From Escallonia rubra (Eukaryota; Streptophyta; Magnoliopsida; Escalloniales; Escalloniaceae), in assembly GCA_033065855.1 (NCBI GenBank), contig JAVXUO010001120.1, positions 62,001 to 126,000 on the forward strand: a DNA stretch of 64,000 bases, written 5' to 3'. A program made the position numbers and the translations under genes. The notes beneath the pieces are model-generated. The model worked only from the letters and a program-made list of their open reading frames with translations. It was not told the DNA's origin and made no database searches. Below, one piece after another: positions 48,149 through 59,957 of this stretch (position 1 is the stretch's first letter; every line of letters begins with the position of its first letter).

Positions 48149-49510
48149 CACACACCCAAACATACATGTTCACACAAGGGGGCAATACCCACTCATTTCT
48201 TCTTCATCCTTCACTACCACACATTCTTCAACATACATAACTTACCACCTTCACTCCTGAGCACACAAACGCACCCCTCTCTTCACAGTTTTAAAAAAAA
48301 CCCAACTACGAACACCCACATTAACCCCTCTCCTCACAGCCACTTACACACAGTGATATACACACATTCATATAACCCACGCACACACTAAAACACACTA
48401 ACCCGCACACCACACACGCACAGAGCACACATTAACGTGCACACACGGCACATACGAGCACATACAATCACACTCACACAGCCAAAACCCACGGCTGAAA
48501 CTTCAATGTCTCAAACCCGCTGCCGTCTCTCTCCCTTTACACCAAACAGCCTTCATGGCTCTCTCTCTCTCTCGCATACCCACAGCCCTGTGGTGGCTGT
48601 TTGCTCTCTCTAAAACCCACATATACGAATACACAACCCACATCACTGATTTCACGCACCATATGTATGCCATGGCAGATCACTCAATCTCACAAATCCG
48701 TATATCCCTACATATATTTGCACCCACAACAAACTGCCTCATGATAGTCCCTTGCAAACCCACAACCACGCATATAAACACAGAAAACACTCTTACTGCT
48801 CCCGGCAGTGGCACTCTCCCAGTTTTCCCCTAAATCCCATAAACATTAAATTGAACAAGAGAGAAAATCTAGGAAAAAGCTTACCGGAAAATAACTGTGA
48901 TCGCCGGAAACCTCGCCGGAATCCTTCTCCAATCTCCTTCCTTCGTGCCCTCTCTCTCTCTCTCTCTTTGCCGAGACTCAAAAAAGGGGAGAAAAATAGC
49001 ATCAGCTACTCCCGTAACATATGTGTGTATATATATATAAAACCCTATAAGAAAAATTTTCAAGCCGGCACCCCCCCCCCCCCCACCCCCCCCACCCCAA
49101 TCTTTGATAGTTATTCGAAACTTAACCGGGACATTCTATTATTACGACATGGCCCAAAATAGTTAATGACAATAGTTTAAGTGCTAGATTTTTTTTAATG
49201 GGTTGTTACGCTACCCTGCTTCACTAATCGTCGGTAAAAAGTTACTGAATAATAGAAATGCCAACTAAAAGAAAATTCGTCGCTAAAAACTTTTAAAAAT
49301 ATCTTTTACGCTATTTGTCACTAAATACCTCAATCAATATCACTTATAATGGCTATCGTTAGATTATAACTTATAGTTTTCAGAAATTTTGTCGGTAAAG
49401 GTTGCCGATAAGATTTTCGCTCATGGAAATCTATGCTAAAACTTGTGTATGAAAGTCACACTTTAAAATAAAATTAAGCAGCCATGTAATATAAAGGTTG
49501 GGGTGTTACA
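48149..49510 (-). mobile_element. LARD-B 5' LTR, piece 3 of 3
   Basis: Continues from 39680 across the solo LTR and ends TTGGGGTGTTACA, like 19372. Compared with the 3' LTR it has an extra segment (about 48475-49345) with gene-leader texture, (CT)n near 48950 and a C tract at 49070-49090. The three pieces sum to about 3.57 kb, close to the LARD-A LTR length. The C/A-rich frames are not genes. Confidence 0.82.
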
Positions 49511-50230
49511 CTCCAAACCTGATGTATTCACCTCCTTATGACCTGATGGTTTTCATGACCTATCTGGCATACCATCTTCTTACGGCAGTTTGATATATTG
49601 GCCACAAGTTCAATGATAATAACAGATGAAAGAATCCAACATTTCATATGCTTTGATTACATATTTAAGTATGATTAGATGCATCACTCTTTGTGAAAAT
49701 GGTTATGATGAACTATGTATGTTTAAATGTTAAACGTTAAACACGTTGAATTAAGTAAATTATCTAAGAAGGTGAACGAAGTGCTAGAAATGAAAAAGAT
49801 TATTTGATGTTTAGAAAGTTTAAATGATCACTTGGAATGACCAAAAATATTTATAGAACAGTTGGAAACAAAAAGAAACGATAAAAACTCTAGCTGGGAC
49901 GAACCGGTTGTTGACCGGATTGCCTGCGAATTATTTGTGCTTTTTGTACAGAATTGTGTCGCCTCGTGCTTGTGTCGTGTCAACACACTACCGCGACACG
50001 TCATGGTTCGAGCCTTGTCGTGCTTGCTGTTGGCACAATCATGTCTTGCCACCTCGTGCTTAGAGCCTCGTTGTGCTTGACTTCTCCACCTCTTCACCTC
50101 CACTTGACACCTCTTACTTTCTTCTAATTTGATTTAAAAGACCTAAATCGACATGCTTAAACCTCTTACCTCATTTTTTAGAGAAAATTGCAACAAAATT
50201 AGCAAAAAATCTTACAAAATCTAGAATTAA
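49511..50230. other. LTR-like remnant left of CACTA-D3
   Basis: Non-coding. The CGTGCTT/GAGCC-rich segment (49960-50080) has the look of an old Gypsy LTR. It continues after CACTA-D3 at 56985. No ends could be fixed. Confidence 0.35.
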
Positions 50231-50520
50231 CACTACAAGAAAATTGCCCTATAGCAGCGCTCTATAGCAGCGGTTAAAAAAACCGTTGGCGTATACCGTA
50301 TATAGCAGCGGTTTATAGCAGCGGCCAAAAAAACCGCTGGCATAGAAAATATACAGCAGCGGCCACTATGTACCGCTGCCATAGCTCATGAAAAAACTGC
50401 GCGCGGCTGGAAATTTTACGCTCCAAAAACCCGCGAAATCTCAGCGCCAAATGAAACGCAATACAAGCGGTTAACTAAATTTTACCCAGCGAACGAACCG
50501 CTGCTGTAGATGCCCCCCTC
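50231..50520. repeat. D3 left subterminal array
   Basis: TAGCAGCGG words alternate with ACCGCTGG/ACCGCTGC words (for example 50281-50341), ending near AACCGCTGCTGTAG. Confidence 0.78.
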
Positions 50521-50814
50521 TGTTTTTCTTTTCAATCGAACTGTATTACACATTCCCACGAATTCTCTGGTTCTGTTCTCGTCTCTCTCTCTCTCTGGAT
50601 ACACACAATCATATCAGACGCGAAACGCTATCAGGTTACTATCTCTCCCTTTCTTGGTTCTATCTCTTGATCTTCCTCTCTGAAAAACACACAACACATA
50701 ACAGACGCAAACACACACACACACCAGATGCGCACATACAAAAACACCGGATGCACGCACACACAGAAACATTAGGCGCACTCACAGTCACACTAAGAAA
50801 GGATCCGGTTCTCT

Positions 50815-51005
50815 CCCTCTCCCTCTGATTTTCAATTTGGGTCTTCCCAAAACAAGGGTTTCTCTAATTCAATTTTTCAGTTTTTCAATTGTATAATTTC
50901 TCTGACCTTTATCAATTGATTGCAGTGTGGAACGCTAGCAATAATCTGTTTATAATCTCTGCTGATTTGTGCTTCGGAGTAAGTTTTCTTATACTTCATC
51001 TCTAG
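50815..51005 (+). repeat. Leader module, copy 1
   Basis: CTCTGATTTTCAATT, then GGTCTTCCCAAAACAAGG, GACCTTTATCAATTGATTGCAG and a donor-like GGAGTAAGTTT. Copies follow at 51845 and 54058. Confidence 0.7.
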
Positions 51006-51617
51006 TTTGTTACAACTTTGCACTTTTATGATCCTCTTCGTTGATTCGAAATCATAAGCTTGTTTAAGGGTTATGACCTTGTTTCTTTATCATGAAAGCA
51101 TGACCCTTAAACAGAAAGTACCTGGAAAAGTTGCTTGTTTTCCGACCTTCCATTGATTTGAAATCATGAGCTTTAGGTTTTTTGCATTTGGAATCAGTTT
51201 TTGTATACTATACGTAAACCTAGCTGGGCACCAATACAGAAAATTTTGGAGTGCTGGCTATGGCTTTAAAGGAAACAGTAAAGGTAATGGATAAACTACT
51301 TCTTGAAAAGTCAAATTAGCTAATATTTATTGTTCTTTAAAAGGTACTATAAGTTTGGGTTAGGCATTTGTATACTAATAGTATCAAATACTAGAAGTTC
51401 TTGGGATACAGGGACCGGATCAAGGTAATCATGAACATCGTGTATGCACCGGATTAACGTAAATCCCTCATTCTTTCAGCTAGAAAAACTTAATGCAGAA
51501 GTAAGAGCATTTCTCCAACCTTAAAAACTTAATCCCTCACTGAATTAAAGGTTAACTTCTTTTATTTTGTTCCAGTTTTGGTTATGCTTACACTATATTT
51601 GTATCTATAGTGTTTCT

Positions 51618-51837
51618 ATGGCTAATAGACGGCAGCTTCGAGCACGAGGAGGTCACAGCGCAAGAGTGCCATCACAAGATTCTCCCCATGTTGAGATCAA
51701 CGAGCAGCACAATGTCAACGTACAAACTGATGCCAATGTCGCTGCAATTACCGAGCCACCCAACATCGAGGATGAGACACTTAATGCTGAGATTAGCAGT
51801 CATCTTGAGGGGTCACAAATTGACCCACCATCCACAG
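51618..51837 (+). CDS. First exon of a probable CACTA-encoded gene
   Basis: ATG at 51618 opens a 73-codon frame: MANRRQLRARGGHSARVPSQ, then an Asn/Gln/Glu-rich stretch ending SSHLEGSQIDPPSTG at CAG|GTAAAG. The basic start followed by polar low-complexity sequence, and its place after the leader module, resemble first exons of plant En/Spm-associated (Transposase_24-type) genes. That is an inference from memory. A broken copy of its end (GATCTTGAGGGGTAACAAAT) lies at 53000-53035. A possible later exon is at 55377. Confidence 0.45.
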
Positions 51838-51844
51838 GTAAAGC

Positions 51845-52222
51845 TGAGTTTCAATTGCTTCAATCTTCCCAAAATCGACCTTGCTCTAATTTAATTTTTC
51901 ACACTTCTAACTATTCTCTTACGCACACGTGCACGCACACAGACACACACAAAACCTAATAATGTCTTATCTCTAACCTTCATCAAATGATTTGCAGATA
52001 AAACACTAGCGATTGCATTGCATCGTCTCCGCATTTGTTCTTTTGAGGTAATTTGATGTTACTTTGTCTCTAGTTTCTTATAATTTTGTGCACAGTTGGT
52101 TATGGACTTAGCTAAGTCGCATTTCATACCGTCTCTGTTGAGTGCTTTGAATTGCATTCCATTCTTCTTTCAGCCTTAAATTGAATATTGATACGGCTTT
52201 GGCTCCATTTTGTTAACATACC
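51845..52222 (+). repeat. Leader module, copy 2
   Basis: Starts GAGTTTCAATTGCTTC. It includes ATGATTTGCAGATAAAACACT, then TTTGAGGTAATTTG and GGCTTTGGCTCCATTTTGT. Aligns with copy 3 over about 350 bp. Confidence 0.7.
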
Positions 52223-53363
52223 TTTGCTGCTTCTTTGATTCAAATGGAATTTTTATCTGTTTCGAAAAACCCCTTCCAGTTTAGACTTTAAACAATCTAT
52301 TTTGTCTTTATTGGTTTTAATTTTGAGGTTTGTTGGTTATTGGCTGTAAGGATAAGAATCTGCACTTTATGAGTTTTAAGATGGATAAATGTAGTCCAAT
52401 TTTCAACAATTATACTTGTTTTTTGTTGATCAAAAAATTAATGATCATAGCCAATAAAGTAAAGTGTGAAAGGTGAGACGTGTAGTGTGATTATCACTTT
52501 GTAATAAATTTAGGGCCAGCACAGTTTTAGAAAAAATAGGTAAGAGTATGAAAAACTAAAGTTTCATAGTGGAGAAACGATTTTCCTTCAAACTGTCTTC
52601 AGGCAATTTAAAGCTGCCCTACAGCCATCCATTCGTTAGCGGAATATATGTTTTATTGGAAGAAAAAACTTGCACACAGTTGTGAAAAAGCATGCTGGAC
52701 CTAAATTTTGTTACTGCAAAAGCATGCTAGACTTAGTTTCCTCTTAATAACATCTTGATCCTCACTGTCCAAGTAGTAACTGTAATTGACACTTTCAACC
52801 CGAAAATGTTATCCTTTGAAGAATTCCCAGTTGCTTCTACATTTCATTTGAAACAACTCTTTACAATTCAATCATCTAATTGTCACTATTATCGTGCAAA
52901 AAATTAGAAAATGGAAACAGGGAAAAGTGTTTCACTAAATAAAACATACCTAGAAGAGGTGCTAATTGTTGCTTCCTTCCACTACCGTGAGATGACCGGT
53001 GATCTTGAGGGGTAACAAATCCACCCAACATCCACGCTTGGTTAGTGCTTTTATCCTTTAGTTATATAGCGAAACATGTTTCATTTTCAAGCTAGATGAA
53101 CTTAATCCAATGAATGTTTAATTCTGCTTTATACTTGGAAAACTAGCACAGTTTGCAAAGCAATGGAAGCTATAGCCCCTAAGTAGCAAGCAAGTTAAGT
53201 TATTAAAGCGATGCTGGAGTAAATCAGCCATTGGGAGTTTCCATAGGTTGTAGTTGTATCACTGAGCAGGAATAGTTTTCTAGCCAGTTGCAGATTCAAT
53301 TACTTTTGGCTTCGAACTTGTTCTAGTGATCGACTTGGCTTTATTATACAACTTGATGTTTTC
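52223..53363. other. D3 interior, no gene seen
   Basis: AT-rich, apart from the broken exon echo at about 53000-53035. Confidence 0.4.
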
Positions 53364-53459
53364 CTAAACTATATATTTAAGCCCAACATAATTTTCTTTC
53401 TTCATGGTACTGCCAATGAATAATATATGTTCAGTTGTTTGGTCTGTGGGTATAGTTAC

Positions 53460-53645
53460 CTGAATAACATGGTTCTTGAAGCTAACATTCACTTTCTCCT
53501 TTCTGCTTCGGTACTCAATATAAAGAACACTGATAAGGTATGTTGTCCAACTACCAATAAGACCATAGATTATTTGCAACAATATTCCTGATACCATACC
53601 CAGGTTGGAAAATGAGTATGGCAATGTCAAAAGAACATGTGCAAC
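53460..53645 (-). pseudogene. LAX: Captured AUX1/LAX auxin influx carrier exon
   Basis: The minus-strand exon is 186 nt (62 codons, phase 0 at both ends) between TTGGTTACAG and CAG|GTAACT. It reads VAHVLLTLPYSFSNLGMVSG, then ILLQIIYGLIGSWTTYLISV and LYIEYRSRKEKVNVSFKNHV-IQ. Known: AUX1/LAX proteins are plasma-membrane proton-coupled auxin importers of the AAAP family, and this block (LLTLPYSFSQLGM...YGLxGSWTAYLISVLYVEYR.RKE...FKNHVIQ) covers early membrane segments near the N-terminus. No stop or frameshift is present. Differences from typical members include an N after PYSFS (usually Q) and T in SWTTYL. No other LAX exon was found within D3, so it cannot make a carrier. It is antisense to the D3 gene, so D3 transcripts would be complementary to LAX mRNA. 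Confidence 0.9.
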
Positions 53646-54057
53646 CTGTAACCAATAAAAATGACAACGTACAATTAGTTCAATAGACACGTCACCGACA
53701 CACACCCACACACCACTTACATGGTAAAATCTTGGAAAGTGGGAGTAAATTGCCAAATGCAATTCAAAAGAAGTGGCGAAAAAAGGTTTAGGAAGCGCCC
53801 AGACGGTTGCTGTAGCCCTTTTCTTTTATTTTAATGTTCTCTTTTTGTATATCACAACCTCATGTAGTCACGTTTCTCTTCCCGAAATCACGTCTCTGGT
53901 TCTCTATCTCCCACTCTCTGAAACACACAAACACCAGAAGCACACACATGCAAACACCAGACGCGCACGCACTTTCTGCACACAGAAACGCACACACACC
54001 AGATGCACACATGAAATTGCCTCTCTGGTTTTCTTCATCTCTCTCTCCCTTTCCCTC

Positions 54058-54380
54058 TTCGACTTTCAATTGCTTCGGTCTTTTCAAAATCAACCTTTCT
54101 CTGATTCAATTTTTCAATTTTCTCTCACTCACAAACACGCACATATTCAAACCCTTGTCCAATTATTTCTGACCTTAATCAATTGTTGTGCAGATAGAGC
54201 AATCGCAATTGAATTTGATTGACTCTGTTGGTTTGTGCTTCTGAGGTAAGTTTGCTGCGCATCAGTTGGTTATGGAAGTCGCATTTCATCGTCTCTGCGG
54301 TGTGCTTTCAGTTGAATTCCATTCTTTTTTCAGCTTTAAATTGGACATTGATTTGGTTTTGGCTCCATTTTGTATTAACA
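54058..54380 (+). repeat. Leader module, copy 3
   Basis: CGACTTTCAATTGCTTCGGTC, then CAATTGTTGTGCAGATAGAGC, TCTGAGGTAAGTTTG and GGTTTTGGCTCCATTTTG. A (CA)n and (CT)n leader (53920-54055) precedes it, as for copy 1. Confidence 0.7.
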
Positions 54381-55376
54381 TCGACATGTAAAACACATTA
54401 GTGTTTGCGTGTGTGCGCTTCCTTGTATTCTGTATGTTATACTGACATGGAAACATAAGACATAGTAAGTAGTATTTGTGTGTGGGAGGGACATGAGAAA
54501 TATGAGGGAGATGGAGCTTGATTATACTGGATCCTAGGTTGTGGGAGTTGGGGGTGGAAAACCATTATTAGGTCTCTTAGCCACCATGACACCCAGGTTT
54601 GTATCCCAGTAATGGCGTGTAAAGTACTACTATAAGTGAATGAATCTTAATTTAATTCACTTGCAGTGAGTCCTATCCCTCCTAAGCAGTAAATTTCTCA
54701 AAAGGTGATAGAATTCTATCCTGTCAAACTACGTCAGTGCAGGCTATTCCTTCCCACTATCTAGTCTTCTATGTGATAGGATTCTTAACAAATTCACTGC
54801 TTGATTTCCATTCCAAAACTGGGCAGTTTTTTAAGCTGGAAATTGCATATTGGTGGTGAGAATGCATTACTAGATTGAAATGGTGCATGTGAGTAAACAT
54901 GTTCTAATGTGCGACATTAGGCTTTGAAGCTGGAAATACGAAGTTTTCTCGTGCGGCTTGGTTGTAGGTACAGCCGTACATGAGTTGATAATATCACGCA
55001 TAATTTATAATGACATGGGCATATGTCTACGTCCTTGGCCTTGCGGTGCTTCAATGAAGCTGCTGATTATTGATATTTTGGAGAAAAGATCTGGTCAGAT
55101 AACAGTTAGCTATTAGATTGGTGTTTCAAGGAGTTTCAATGCGATATGAACCTGATATAAGCCACCATGACATGCAGGTTCAAGGAGTTTCAATGCGAAT
55201 TTTGGAATAATTAAATTGTATGGTAAGAGACCCATTTAGAAACTCCTTAGATTTAACTCCTGGGATTTAACCTAAGGAGTTCTAAATTCTTTTCCTGTCA
55301 AGCTATATAGTTGAATTTTGGAATGGAAAAAGGATAGCATTCTTTCCAAGGGTTTTGTATATGTTCTTTCTTGCAG
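54381..55376. other. D3 interior, intron-like
   Basis: No coding signal. A short local duplication of GGTTCAAGGAGTTTCAATGCG is seen near 55120 and 55178. Confidence 0.4.
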
Positions 55377-55530
55377 GTTCTAGGTCATCAAAAAAGCAAG
55401 ACCTCGCTAGAGGAGCTAAAATATGGGCGAGGGAGATGCAAGAATATATAGGGTATGACAACTGAAGGTGCAAATGGCAAAAATGCACGAAGCTCTTGAT
55501 CGACTTACAGGAACAATTTTACATAACTAG
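55377..55530 (+). pseudogene. Possible last exon of the D3 gene
   Basis: After TTCTTGCAG the frame reads SRSSKKQDLARGAKIWAREM, then QEYIGYDN and a stop. A second frame continues QMAKMHEALDRLTGTIL. Together they look like a helical C-terminus broken by a frameshift. It follows the leader/exon order of the element. The join to the 51618 exon is unproven. Confidence 0.35.
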
Positions 55531-56680
55531 CCACTGGTTCTAGTTCTCAGGTACACACACACCCAACATAATTATCTGCAGTATTCATATTCCCTTATCC
55601 ACACACATACATCATGACAGTGTTCATAGTCCATGGAAATGAAGTGTACTTTAGGCATTACCATAACCCTGAAATGTTTTTGATCCTGCATTGTTTTAAA
55701 TAGAAAAATGCAGAGTAATCTGCTATTTGTTTATACAGCAAAATTTAGAATATCCCTTCTTATTCTACTGTTGTGATCTACTACTGTGATCTGCTATTGT
55801 GCTGTTTGTAATGTTCTGCTGTGATGTTTGTAACCTATTACTATGACGTTTTAGGGGTTCTTTTAATCGAGGCATCTCGCTTGCCTAGGGGTTATGGGGA
55901 TTGTATTTGTTGGGTGGATGGCGATGGTCTACTTAGCCATTGTGAGCCGACCTCCTTTAACCCCTCGACCAAAGTAGCGTCCTTTTTTAGCCACCGTGAT
56001 GCGAACTGGTTGTTGAGATTGATGTACATGAGGGTATCATTTGAGGAAAGGCATGGCTTTCTTGATTAGCTAGATATTCTCATAAGGGCTGCTGTTTGTG
56101 ATATATGAATTAAGCTGGCAGGGCCAGGATGGTCTCTAGTACTTAAGACATATAGATGTTCTTGCATTACTCTAGTCTCCATTAATGTGGATACTTGTCT
56201 TCTGTACCTTTTTTGTACAGGTTCAGCCAGGTTTTCTTATTGTCATTCACTTTAAGCAACTTAGTGTTTTCAATTTTATTGACTAAGTTGAACAAACTTT
56301 ATGGGAGCAAACTGAATCGCACACTAATGATTGCTTGATTATGTCTCAGGCTAATGTGGAGGCAAATGCAAATAGATAGAGCAATGGGAGCGGTTGATGT
56401 TCCAAATTGCAACGCATGCCACCTGTTGAAACAGCTGTATATTTAGGCTTTGTCCTAGCAAAATGGTTTCTTGTGAAATTAATTTTTTAGTGAACCTAAA
56501 CTCTTGTAGCAGTTTGATGGTTAAACCTAAACCTATTCGATGTCTTGTGCAATGACATTTTACGGCTTGTTAAGTGATTCATTACTTTGCTACAGCTTGG
56601 TTGATATGGTTTTTAGGTCTTTAATTGGATTCATATGTATTCTTACTAATTTTAAAAAATAAACAAAAGAAATTTGACGT
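55531..56680. other. D3 3' region
   Basis: 3'-UTR-like sequence. A frame at 55821-56069 shows no recognisable domain. Confidence 0.35.
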
Positions 56681-56684
56681 TTAG

Positions 56685-56981
56685 CAGCGGTCATTGTACG
56701 CTGCCATATGTTTAGATTTGAATTTGGAAGCTACCTATGCCAGCGGTCTGCACCCGCTGCCGTTTCTATGGCCGCTGCTGTAGATAAGATTGAAGGGCGA
56801 ATTTTGAAATGGATTTAGCAGCGGTTGACCGCTGCGGTAAGCACATAGGACCGCTGCTATATGTCTATCGCAGCGCGGCCTACAACAGCGGAACTGAACC
56901 GCTGGCAAAGCTTTTAGCAGCGGTTATTTGATCAATAGCAGCGGTTTTTGGCCGCTTTTATAGCCACTTTTTCTTGTAGTG
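56685..56981. repeat. D3 right subterminal array
   Basis: TAGCAGCGGT, CCGCTGCCG, GACCGCTGCGG and AGCGGTTTTTGGCCGCT words, ending TTTTTCTTGTAGTG. Confidence 0.78.
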
Positions 56982-56984
56982 TAA

Positions 56985-58738
56985 GGCTTGTTTAATTTTA
57001 AAGGAAACCTTAAGCAACTGATTTGGAAAGTTTCTATGAGCTTCAAACAATGTTTTGAATGTGTTTTGAGGAGTCTTTGGAGGTGTTTCAAATCTGAAAA
57101 TTTGGTTCTTTCATCCCTTCTTAAAGGTACGGTAATTAAAGCTTTTTAATGTGATTTTAAGACATGAATATGGATATATGCTATGTTAGCGTAATTCTTT
57201 TAGTATGAATTATTTGTCAAACTTTTGAATACTTGTTAGAGACTTGGTAATAAGTGAATCTATTCATGTTTAACATATTGGAGATTATGGAAGACATGAA
57301 ATAGGTTATGATACATGTGAATTATGAAGTTATGTTAAACTAGACATGGTTAGAATATGATTTTGTACATGTTTGTTAAGTGCTAAAATTGAAGCTCATT
57401 CGCTGAATATAAATGATTACATTACATGTTCAAGATGTTATGAAGATGATGTTAAATGATGAAAGTGACTAAATATTTGATAGCTAAGTTTGACGGTACA
57501 AGTAAATGAAGATCACAACAATTACATGTATAAAATGATATGTTTTCTTGCACGTGAGCATGCTACATCCTTTCATTGTAAGGGATGGTTGATATATAGT
57601 TGATGATTATTATGTTCCCCATTCAAATTATTGGGGGTTGATTTGATTGTGTTTGAGTAGCGGTGCACCGTATGAGTCGAACATTTGTCTCTCTGACTGC
57701 TATCCGAGGCAATATCGATGTTCATTTTTTCGATTACTTTGCCTTTGGCCGAGGCAAAGGTTGTGAACTTATATCCTGGGTGTGGTGACATAAGGGTGTC
57801 TTTTGATGAGACTTAATTCGGGAATTGTAAACTCTTGTAACGCTCAACTAAGTGTGAATGTGTGATATGTGGAATGTGCACATGTACAACTGTTTAATGT
57901 GATTGAATTTCAATAGCATGCATTATCAATATTCTTGAGTTGAAAGTTACATTGCATGTCTTTGATTATCTTGTTGAGCCAGTGGCTAACGGGGTACATT
58001 TGTGAATTATGTTGTGCTTGAATAGAACAGTATGTCAACTCTGAGATCTGGCCGAGAGCTTGCTAGGTGTGTTTTATAAAAGTAAACTCTCTGATGTTGT
58101 AGTGTAAGGTTTAATTATCAAGTGAGTTAGAATGAGTTGTACTATCAGTATGATGCAATTAGCTGATGTGTCGTAATGCTCCAGCGTGGTTGAGGTAACC
58201 CTAAGTTGGGGCGTTATAGCAGAAGCCTTACGACGTTATCTTGTACCTTTCTCTCATACACTTGACTGTTATGGACTTTTGCTCTGCCCAGTCATATACG
58301 TTGACCCATTGGCTAATCCTGGGCCAACATCCTATTAGCCTTTCAGCTTATACAGTTCCACAACATACACATTAGCCTCACAGCTCATCCACCTACATCC
58401 CCACTATCCATCTTTTGAGCTCAACATTTTCGTGGTAGTCTTGAGAATTCGAACTCGTGTCTTGAAGTTAAATGGCATCTAATGATAAGGAAGTAAAATG
58501 CTTTTCGATCAAAAAACTCTAGCGATCTTCCTATCTTTGGGTAGAGATAGACGTGTCAACAGAGTGGATATTATTGACTGAGATTCTAATGATAAAATGA
58601 TGTATGAAAAAAACAGAATAAATCTTTAATTGATTGGTCGATTTATCATATCAATAATCTAAATGATTTTCAACTTAAACATGCTCTCAAATTGTGAAGG
58701 ATGTTATCTTCATCATAGGTTCTTCTTTGATAATGTTT
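56985..58738. other. LTR-like remnant right of CACTA-D3
   Basis: Continues the host DNA of D3. Contains a short palindrome TTTGCCTTTGGCCGAGGCAAA (57740-57760). No coding region or definite LTR ends. Confidence 0.35.
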
Positions 58739-59650
58739 TTAGGGGGCTTTCCCATGTGATCCCCTCTCATTATACTTTTACTATGGTTAACTGTAGTTGC
58801 ATTTTTTTTTCAAGTACTCCATGTGGGCCTTCTATCCAAACAGTAAGGGCAATGTGTGTCTTACGTCGTCTTGTATGCTACACTAGCGTCAGTCTCTGCA
58901 TTTTTTTGGCTTAATGGATTTATGTGAAGTCCCTTCCCTTGACTGTCATGATAGAGTCCGTCTTTGTTCAACTAGTCCAGTACATGGTCAGTCTTGTCTA
59001 TATACATTTCGTCTAGGGGCTCTCTTTGAAGTCCCCCTCCTAACAGTCGTGATAACAAATGTCTTCTTTCAGGCCATTGCATGGTCAACATCATCTGCAC
59101 GCATTTTTGTCTCAGGGGCTTCCTATATTTCCATTCACGACAATTATCTTGTGTTTCATCGTCAACCCCATCTGTCTGCACTTTTGACTAGGGACTCCCG
59201 GTGATTTCCTTCCACGACAGTCATGATAGTGTGTGCCTTTTGTTCAACCATATTTATTGCATGCTCTGCATTATCTAAATGTGTTTTGTCTAAGGGGTTC
59301 CTGTGATTCCCTTTTCAGTATAGTTATGATAGTGCATGTCTTTCTCCAGTCCATTGCGTGGTCCGTTTCATCGACATGCATTGGTTCCTTGCCATTACCC
59401 TCTTCTGACAGTCATGTAGATTCTATTTTTGTTCGCCCAGTTCATTGCATTTTTTAGTTTCGTCTACATTGGCTTATTCTATAAGCTTTTTGTGATTCCC
59501 TTCTACTAACAGTTAGGATAATGTATGTCTTTATTTGGTCAGTCCATTGTACGGCCAGTTCCTTCTGCATGCATTTCGTCCAAGGGCTCCATGGGATTCC
59601 CATATCCCGACAGTTAGAGTTAGTCTCTTTTACTAGTCTAAGTCTATGTT
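58739..59650 (+). repeat. Decayed tandem array, about 100-bp unit, eight or nine copies
   Basis: The units share, in order, AGGGGCT(C/T)C, TGTGATTCCCTTC, GACAGT(C/T)ATGATAGT, TGTCTTT, CAGTCCATTGCATGGTCAG, and TGCATGCATTTCGTCTA. Clear starts are near 58910, 59018, 59116, 59190, 59294, 59490 and 59583. One unit (59116) is shortened. The short frames across it come from the repeats. Confidence 0.72.
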
Positions 59651-59957
59651 TTACGAGTCTACTTCTTGACCTTAGTCTTCAAAAGATTTTTTAACCAAAA
59701 ATAAAAAAATTGAAAAGAAAAAAAAATTACTTCTTTGTTGTGATCTTCAGTTATGTTCATATCCTTCGGGAATCTAGGATAGAGTCAATGTACCTCTCCC
59801 GCCTTTCACCTAAGGCCCGCTAGACTAAAAACTCTGAAAAGGGTGGTCTAAGCAGAAGTTAGGGCATAACAAGAAACTAAATAAATAATAAAGATCTTGG
59901 AAGAATGTTAATTTGCATTGAATCTTCCTTAAAGTGAGCATTCTCGATCATCAGAGG
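59651..59957. other. Unassigned AT-rich DNA
   Basis: Poly-A near 59700 and no coding signal. Confidence 0.4.

Larger units (their letters stand above)
50231..56981. mobile_element. CACTA-D3, a 6.75-kb Pack-CACTA
   Basis: Left end CACTACAAGAAAATTGCC; right end, read in reverse, CACTACAAGAAAAAGTGGC. Exact TAA target duplication (50228-50230, 56982-56984). Both subterminal zones hold AGCAGCGGT/ACCGCTGC pairs. Between them are a thrice-repeated leader module, a probable element gene on the plus strand, and an antisense AUX/LAX exon. No TNP2-type transposase domain was seen. Confidence 0.88.
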
